Shown here: in pieces, positions 24,801-33,800 of the stretch
Layout: each line of letters opens with the position of its first letter
Numbering within the stretch: position 1 is the first letter of the stretch
DNA from: Nematostella vectensis
Taxonomy: Eukaryota; Cnidaria; Anthozoa; Actiniaria; Edwardsiidae
Length of the DNA: 64,000 bases
Assembly: GCF_932526225.1 (NCBI RefSeq)
Contig: NC_064041.1
Coordinates: forward strand, 14,354,951-14,418,950
Direction: 5' to 3'
The notes under the pieces: model-generated
Databases searched by the model: none
Told to the model about the DNA's origin: nothing
The model's input: the letters and a program-made list of their open reading frames with translations, nothing else
Position numbers and translations under genes: made by a program

Positions 24801-27800
24801 ACCTGTTTGTTCAAGGTAAACAATAGGGGGCGACTTATGTCTCACCTGACTTTTGGGGCGACTTGCGCTGAGAAATCACGTGACTTTTTGGGTAGCAAAC
24901 AAATGCTGCAAAATAGTGCGGCAAGATAACAGAAATGTTTAAAGGTCGTCGTTTGAAAGGTCGCAACCTCGTAGGGACAATGCTCGCTGTAGGAGCGAAA
25001 CCAAGGCAAATACATCCATTTGAAGTAGAAATACGTTCCTTATTTAACACTAACAAAACATTAGACTTCATTTCGGAGTCAAATTATCCTATAGCCCGGT
25101 TAGACCACATCTTGTCACTGACACTTTCGATGAGAAAAAATCAAAAACTCTTGTCCATTCAGTCCCTGCAGCCATCACGTCTCTCACCGCCCCACGATTC
25201 GCCCAACTTAACGGCAGCACGACCCTAATCTGCTTGACCAGCGGTATACCCTCACCAAGGATCACGTGGTATCGAGATGGACGTGTCGTCACTCCTGATG
25301 GATCACGTGTCACTATCAATGGAGGCTCGCTAAGCATTGCGAGGGTCACTAGGTCTGATGGTGGTACCTACGCATGCGCCGCGAGTAACGCTGCCGGGAT
25401 GACGTCACGTGCGGCAAACCTGACAATACAAGGTATGCTGTGTCATTAAGGGTGCAAAGGGTGCGCGCGCATCCCCCACCCCCCAACGCGTATCTAACAC
25501 CCTTCCCCCACCTTTGACTGCGCACCCTTTTTTCTCCTATCTCCTCTACCCGAAAATTCACTAGCTCTGTCGCCATGTTATATAAAAAAAACCCATTTAA
25601 ATATCAATTGAGAACGGTAATACCCACATTTGTTTAAATAATACTGTTATTCTGAAAAGTTAAAGATTATGGCGGTGTTCAGATTTTCATTACAGTTCAA
25701 AGATCGATAGAGATAAAACTTTGGAAAATGCTAGGGCTCCCGTAGCCTACGGCAATCCAGTTTCAAAATTCTTGAGCTCAAAATCGTCCCCTCTCCCCCA
25801 CTTACTTTGGATTTGCCCGAAAAATTTGTTAAATGCTCGTGTTGAAGTGTGGGCAAGTGGATTCAGAAACTCTTTGAAAATTTGTCGGGTTCTTGGTCTA
25901 GTTTATCCAGACTCCTCTACTTAAATCCCATCTTCTTTAGTTCCTCCAGGCCCACCCACTGATGTCTCCGCCCTCCCTCTGACTTCAACGTCAATCAAGT
26001 TGTCATGGAAACCAGCATTCAATGGTCACTCCCCAGTCACGAGCTACACAATCGAGCAAAGGGTCGGCGACCGTTACCAGGAGATTGCGTCTGGTGTTAC
26101 CATGACGGCCTATACCGTGTCCGGACTATCTCCGTATGTCGAGTATACTTTTCGATTGCGTGCTATGAATGCTATAGGACTTGGCGAGGGTGGCCTGGTA
26201 TCCAACACGACGATGGAGGATGGTGAGTCTTGAATCTTGGTTGAAGGGCACTTGGTATCGTATTAGTAGATCAGGGAGGATGGTGACCGGGGGGTCCGCC
26301 CCCCGCCCTGCTCATATGACGATATGGGTTCCACTCCGGTCGACCCTTCCTTGGTAGTGAAGAAGACGGTTATTTTTATGTTTTTATTTGGATAGAAAAA
26401 GTTTCTAGATGGATCTAGGGACCTATTACCCAAGCTAGGGATGCCAATGTGAACTCAACTGATCCGTGGTCAGTGAATTACTCCTCAGAACCCCAAACCG
26501 CGTTTTTGACACGCCCCTGTAGACGTTGCAATGGTCAGGTTTCGCCTTCTGTTTTAGTGTTCTTTCTGTTTTTCGCTCAGCCCTGGAATTGACTTGTTGA
26601 ATGTTTGTGGGCTTACTAGAGGCTTGTGTCCTTCCACTTAAGGGGGGGGGGGGGGGGGGGGGTGAACATCGTTGATACTGTATAAGCACTATACCGATAT
26701 ATAAATTTGTATAATTTTTCAATTTAGCGCCCTCGGAACCGAGAAACGTGGCCGTGACGTCACTCAACTCCACAACAATCACTGTCACGTGGTCAGCACC
26801 AGCCACGCCCAACGGTATAATCACGTGGTACGGGATAACTTACATGGTCAAAGGCGGAAGCAGCTCCTCTCAACAGTTTCCGGTCAGCGGTCTACCCCAG
26901 CTCAGAGCAGTGATAAGCAACTTATTGCCTCACAGGCTGTATGTTGTACGCGTTCGCGCAGCAACCGGAAGTGGGGCGAAAATGTGGGGGAACTTTTCTT
27001 CTGAAGCTGAAGGAATGACCGGGGAAGATAGTGAGTATTACATGTTGAGTTTAGCTTCAAAGAGCCTGTCAGACATGCTGCCTTTTTTTATTGTGTCCAA
27101 CCATAAAATGGAAGATAAATTATCAGAAAAAATCTCCCTGAAAATTGATTATTGCGGCTTATTTAATGAATTCAATTATATCGCAATGGCATCCTCAAAT
27201 CAGCCGATAGAAATAGAAGCTTTCTGCTACTTGTTTTAGTTGCCGTAGCCATATTGTGTTAGCCCATGCCCACCGCATTGAGCCTTTGCGCAACGCGTTT
27301 TTCGCAAGCGCACCATGTTGAGCCTTTGCGCTCATTTGTGCTTCGCAATCATTATGTTTATGTCCTTCCAGCTTGCTTCAAGAAATTACCGTGGTAGAAA
27401 TGGTTAAGAGCCGCGTTTTTCCTTTTTTTTTTTTGGCAAAGAGGCCATTTATATCCTCAAATGTAAACAATAAAGGCTGAACGGAATCTGATCTTGTTTT
27501 AGCCCCTAGTGCTCCACCCCAGGCCGTCCGTGTCCGCGCTTCGAACGCCACCGCAATACACGTCACGTGGCAGGTGAGAGATCTGTGTGGGAGGGGGGTT
27601 ACTTCTTGGAAATGTGTTTATGTGTGTGCGAGGGGGAAGAGGGCAAATCCGATAGATTTACCGTTGAATAAAAGAAAATTTCTTATGGACATATCCTAAA
27701 GTATCTACGGAAATCAATCGGGTGTCCTAGTACTAACACACACAGGGGCATTTGGGGCCGCGAGTCTCTCTTTTTCTTGGGTGAGAACGTTAAGCCGGAG

Positions 27801-30800
27801 ATGCCTTCTCTCGCCTACTTTATTAACGTGTATATTGGGGGACGTGATAGAACCGCTGGGGACGCTCGCCCGTGGTACCATCTTCAGTGATAGTGCTTTA
27901 CACACTAACTCGCACTCATGTTCGTAAACTGCGTGAGGCAATTTGTATCTCTACTGACGTGTTGTCAGTTTAATGTGAAATTTGATCTTGTTTGCGAAGT
28001 TGATTTGCGCGGTACAAATACTAAACTCATTTTATTGCAACACACACTATGAATTCTAAGAAAGGCTAGAAGACGGATATTTAAATATGTTGACTGTTCT
28101 CCTCCACAGGCTGTACCTGCTTCATCTACAAACGGAATCGTACGAGGGTACCAAATCCTGTACCAAGCAGTAGGCCCGTTCCATTATGGCAGCCCTATGA
28201 CTATGACGTCACTCACCATGAATGCTTCCCTAGACGGTCTGCACCCCTGGACTGATTACCAAGTCTCGGTCCAGGCCTTCACTGTGGGCGCTGGCCCTGC
28301 GAGTCCTGGGATTATTGTGCGCACGCATGAATCCGGTGAGTAAGTTTGCTGGCGCGCACCTTGGCGCCATCCTCAGAATCCAGCACTTTTAGTATATGTT
28401 CCTGCAGGTCCTTAAAAAGTATTTCACGTGTTTAAGACAATAACAGGGTCCTAAATTTTGAAAAAAAAGTTTGATAATGGTATCAAAAAGTCTTATTTAT
28501 CTCAAATTTCAGAAAAAATGTTTATTTTTTCTAGAGAAGATTATGCTATGATCGATTTATCTTAGTTATTACCGACTAAGTGTTGTATTTGTTCAAGCTC
28601 ACACTTGTGTTAAATTTTGAAATTCTTGGTCTTAGCAAAGTCTAAATTTGGTGGCTGTTTAGCTTCAGAGACTTTTCCAGAAGCCTTTTTTTTAATTGTG
28701 TTCCGTGAGATCTGCTTAGGCAGGGGCAGATCTAGCTTTTCGCTAAAGGAGGCGGGGCGTAATTTTTTTATGTAACATATGGCTTTCTGGCAGCCCAAAG
28801 GGGTTTAAACCCCTTAAACCCTCCCCCCCTAGATCCCCTACTGTTAGGATATATTTGATTATGGAATACCTCTCACTAATAACATTTCCTTCAATGTTCA
28901 GTTCCTTCAGGTCCACCTCTGAACGTTACCCTAGTAACAGCTGACGCAAACTCGATCAATGTTTCCATGGCAACTCCTGCCCCTAAAATGCGCAACGGCA
29001 ACATTACAGGATTTAGAGTATATTACAATGAATCCAATTCCTCGGGCCCATTCTTTACTGTGACAACGGACAGCATGGAAACGAGGCTTGTTAACTTGAC
29101 AACCTACATGGAGTACGCTGTGAGCGTGGCTGCCATGACAACGTCTGGTGAGGGTGTCCGTAGCCAGGCGATGACAGTACGGACAGGAGAGGGAGGTAGG
29201 TGATGAGTGTAAGGGACAGGAGAGGGGGATAAGTGATGACTGTAAGGGACAGGAGAGGGGGGTAGGTGATGACTGTAAGGGACAGGAGAGGGAGGTAGGT
29301 GATGACTGTAAGGGACAGGAGAGGGAGGTAGGTGATGACTGTAAGGGACAGGAGAGGGGGGTAGGTGATGAGTGTAAGGGACAGGAGAGGGAGGTAGGTG
29401 ATGACTGTAAGGTACAGGAGAGGGGGGGTAGGTGATGAGTGTAAGGGACAGGAGAGGGGGGTAGGTGATGACTGTAAGGTACATGAGAGGGGGGTAGGTG
29501 ATGAGTGTAAGGGACAGGAGAGGGAGGTAGGTGATGACTGTAAGGTACAGGAGAGGGAGGTAGGTGATGACTGTAAGGTACAGGAGAGGGGGGGTAGGTG
29601 ATGAGTGTAAGGGACAGGAGAGGGGGGTAGGTGATGAGTGTAAGGGGCAGGAGAGGGGGGTAGGTGATGACTGTAAGGGACAGGAGAGGGGGGTAGGTGA
29701 TGACTGTAAGGGACAGGAGAGGGGGGTAGGTGATGACTGTAAGGGACAGGAGAGGGGGGTAGGTGATGAGTGTAAGGGACAGGAGAGGGGGGTAGGTGAT
29801 GACAGTAAGGGACAGGAGAGGGAGGTAGGTGATGAGTGTAAGGGACAGGAGAGGGAGGTAGGTGATGACTGTAAGGAACAGGAGAGGGAGGTAGGTGATG
29901 ACAGTAAGGGACAGGAGAGGGGGGTAGGTGATGACTGTAAGGGTCAGGAGAGGGAGGTAGGTGATGAGTGTAAGGGACAGGAGAGGGAGGTAGGTGATGA
30001 CTGTAAGGGACAGGAGAGGGGGGGTAGGTGATGACTGTAAGGAACAGGAGAGGGAGGTAGGTGATGACAGTAAGGGACAGGAGAGGGGGGTAGGTGATGA
30101 CTGTAAGGGTCAGGAGAGGGGGGTAGGTGATGAGTGTAAGGAACAGAAGAGGGAGGTAGGTGATGACTGTAAGGGACAGGAGAGGGAGGTAGGTGATGAC
30201 TGTAAGGGACAGGAGAGGGAGGTAGGCCTATCTGGGGGTCGTAGTAACTCCACGTTACTCCAGTATGAGAACTAGACTTATAAGAACCCGCTGGGCTAAC
30301 TCATTTTCTTAAAGCTGTTACTTTATCCAAATCAAAATTACGAAACTCAGTGCCATACTAGAAACAATTTTTTTTTTTTAAATAAGAACTACCAGAAGAG
30401 GTTAGGTTGGAAAGAAAACATACGATTTTAATGAAGAAAAAATGGAAGTGATTCGCAGCACGCTTGCGTTGGTGGAACAAACAAAACCAACCCAGTCATA
30501 TGGCCTAATACATACTTAACAAAAGGCGATGAATTTTCATACTTATAAATGCCAATTTAGATCTTTCGTTTGTTTTGTTTTGTTTGTTTTCGTAATATTG
30601 GTTAACTGGTTTATGTCTTTATCCAGTACCTGGCGAGGTGCGTGACGTCACGCTAGAAGACAAAACCCACGTAAGCGTGAAAGTCACATGGAACCCGCCC
30701 CAGCCCTCTACCGGGATCATACAGGAATACCGAATCGTCTACAACACGTCCGAAGGAGGCTTGAAGTCAAAAACTACCTCCGACACCTCTGTCGTACTCA

Positions 30801-33800
30801 CCAATATGGTCCCTAACACAACGTACGCTTTATGGGTCGTGGCGAAAACAAGTGCTGGATATGGTCCCCGCGGAAATACGCTATATCTTACCACAGGTGG
30901 GTTCGCCTTTGTGAACAAGAAATATTTATGTTCTTTGGCGGTTCGGATGTACTAAAGTCCCGTGTGGCTGTCGTTTTTCTAAATGGTCTAAAAGAGCCTG
31001 AGAAAAGCGCGCGGGAGACCTGTGATATTCTAAAACGTTAGGGACTAGGCTCCATTTCCAAGATGGCTGCCAGCAAAATCGTAGTAAACACGAATTCCTG
31101 CAAGTTTACTTCGCAATTCTCGACATACAAAGTTCTAGAGAAAAAAAATGATTGAAGCGGACTCCCAAATTATGCCTATGCCTAATAAGAAAATGACCGC
31201 GCGAGTTAGAAAAACATCAGCCTCATTGCTGGCGCCACTATGCTCAGTTATTGTTGGTGAACTGCTTTGCGGCACCTCCCAACATGACCCAGCATGCTTT
31301 GCGGCACCTCCCAACATGACCCGGCATGCTTTGCGGCACCTCCCAACATGACCCGGCATGCTTTGCGGCACCTCCCAACATGACCCAGCATGCTTTGCGG
31401 CACCTCCCAACATGACCCGGCATGCTTTGCGGCACCTCCCAACATGACCCGGCATGCTTTGCGGCATCTCCCAACATGACCCAGCATGCTTTGCGGCACC
31501 TCCCAACATGACCCGGCATGCTTTGCGGCACCTCCCAACATGACCCGGCGTGCTTTGCGGCACCTCCCAACATGACCCAGCATGCTTTGCGGCACCTCCC
31601 AACATGACCCGGTATGCTTTGCGGCACCTCCCAACATGACCCGGCGTGCTCTTCGAACAGCGCCAGCATAACAGGGTCAGCGTCTCGCCATCCTCTCGCC
31701 CTTAAATTTTGTAATTTTATGAAATACCAAGTGTGACAAAGCATCCATTTTCATCGGCTTATTATAGGACGCTATTGTGATATTTGCGATTTGACAAATA
31801 AAGTATAAAACATTGTTTTTAGAAAAATATTCCGAAATTTCTTCAAATTATCTGTCATTCTATGAATGAAAATATTAAATAAGTTGTGGCTATGGTCATT
31901 TTAAGTTCCAAGAGATTAGGTACTGGTTTATTGAGCTGAGCTAACGCTTATTTTCGACCCAGGCCTTCCTCCTGTTCCAAGTACCAGTGCCCCTCATGCG
32001 CCCACCACAGCCACCCCGAATGCCACCAAGTCGCCAGCGGTCGGTTCAGGCCCCTCGTCAAGTCGACTGCTAAGTGAAAGGGACTTGATAATCGTCGTCT
32101 CGTGTATCGGCGTGATCGTTATTCTTCTCATCCTGCTCGCAGTATACTTCATCGTCATCAGGCCTAGGAACTCGTACAAAGGACGTAAGTCACGTGGCGT
32201 TCCTTATTTGGAGATCGTGTCTTTATATGTCTAGCCATTTTTTATGGAAGTTTGCTGTCATTACTTTATACACCACTCTTAAATGTGTATCGCAACCAAA
32301 AGATTCAAATAAGTAAGCTAATTCTCGTAATTAAGAACAGATTGAGATTTGGAAAACCGTCGTTTTGTGTTTATTTACCTCTTGCCTGTATGGCTTGTAA
32401 GGGTAGCGTTTTGCCATCTATGCGTCTACCATGCAAAACGGAGTGAGACGTGCATTTTCCGAATACCACATTTTTTATAAATAGGTGTATAACAATGATA
32501 AGTATAAACGGCTACGTTATGATATGTCTCATAACTGGTAGTCGACTCAGTTTCGTATAATTCGATATAAACTTATTGCGCCTCTTCGGATATAATATTT
32601 GGGTCATGATGTTAGAGTCTAAAGGACCAAGACAAAAGACATGGGGTATCCCATAACTTTCTGTTCTTTTATTCTGTAGAGATGTCAGGAACTGAACGGA
32701 AGCGGCGCCAGGGAGCCATCGACATGGAAAACTTGCGCGGGTAAGTACCATATATGGTATTTTTCCTCAGTCTTGTATGGGAATCCTGTGTACATCCGGG
32801 ACCTGCCATGGCACACCATCTTGATTTAAAACGTGCTGATGTTGAGGCTAACTCGGAAGTTGTTTTTAGTTAATTTCGACTTATAATTACTAGAAGTGTC
32901 GCACACTAAATTTGATATAACACCGTACATCTGACTTTCTATACTCGAAGACAAATGAAATCAAACCATAAACTCTTGCACTATGAAAATAAACTTCATA
33001 ACCCTCTGTATAACCATATACTTGTTGTCGTATACTTATGTATGTTTTTATCTCCTCTTAGTTCTTCATTATTCATTAAACACTATTCATTTTGCCTCCA
33101 TTTCATAACACTTTACAACAAACACAGTTCATGAGAACTCCTGTTTATTTTGGATATGTAGCCAGCGCCCAGCTAGCAGTAATCACTGCTGAATTTCCAA
33201 TACAATTAATATATGAAAAGGTGAAATATTATAATCAGCTAATTTATATTTACAAGAAGTTAATACTGAGCCGGACACGTAAACCAGAGATAAAAACCCT
33301 ATGGGAAAAAACTCTGGACCGTGTTCCCCGAAACAATGCTCAGCATTGCGTGCTCTCGGGGCTTAAGAGCCGAAGAAAAAGTTTAAAAAAGAAAATTCAC
33401 AAAAAAAAAAAAATTAGCAAAAGTCAATATGGTTAAAACAGAGAAGCTGGCTAGATTGACACTAGCACGCTATGTCTCCCCTTATATACTCCTACCCATA
33501 CTGCACTCTTCACATTTCCACGTGTTATTCACATGCCGTCAAAATAAACATTTCTGCCTCTATCATTACATTCCATCGGCAGAAATGTATTATTTCTTAT
33601 ATAACCCTCCCATACCTTTTCCAAAAAAATAACTATTCTCCTGACCCCACCTAATAACCATCCTCTTGACCCTACCTAAAACCCGCTGTCTTCCATGCAT
33701 TGTATGACCCTTGTGTGCCTAAGGTCTGTGGAAGTGACTGGAGTCTATAACCAGCTAACCGACTCGTACATAAGCCAAGAGCTCTTGCACTACTGATGTG

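Noticed and set aside
29398..30275. Open frames of repeated VGDDCKGQERG
   Set aside because: Artefact of the 33-bp intronic array; the frame differs from that of exon 14, which stops at once in the array.
31135..31744. Cysteine-containing frames through the 32-bp array
   Set aside because: All three minus frames are repeat translations in an intron.
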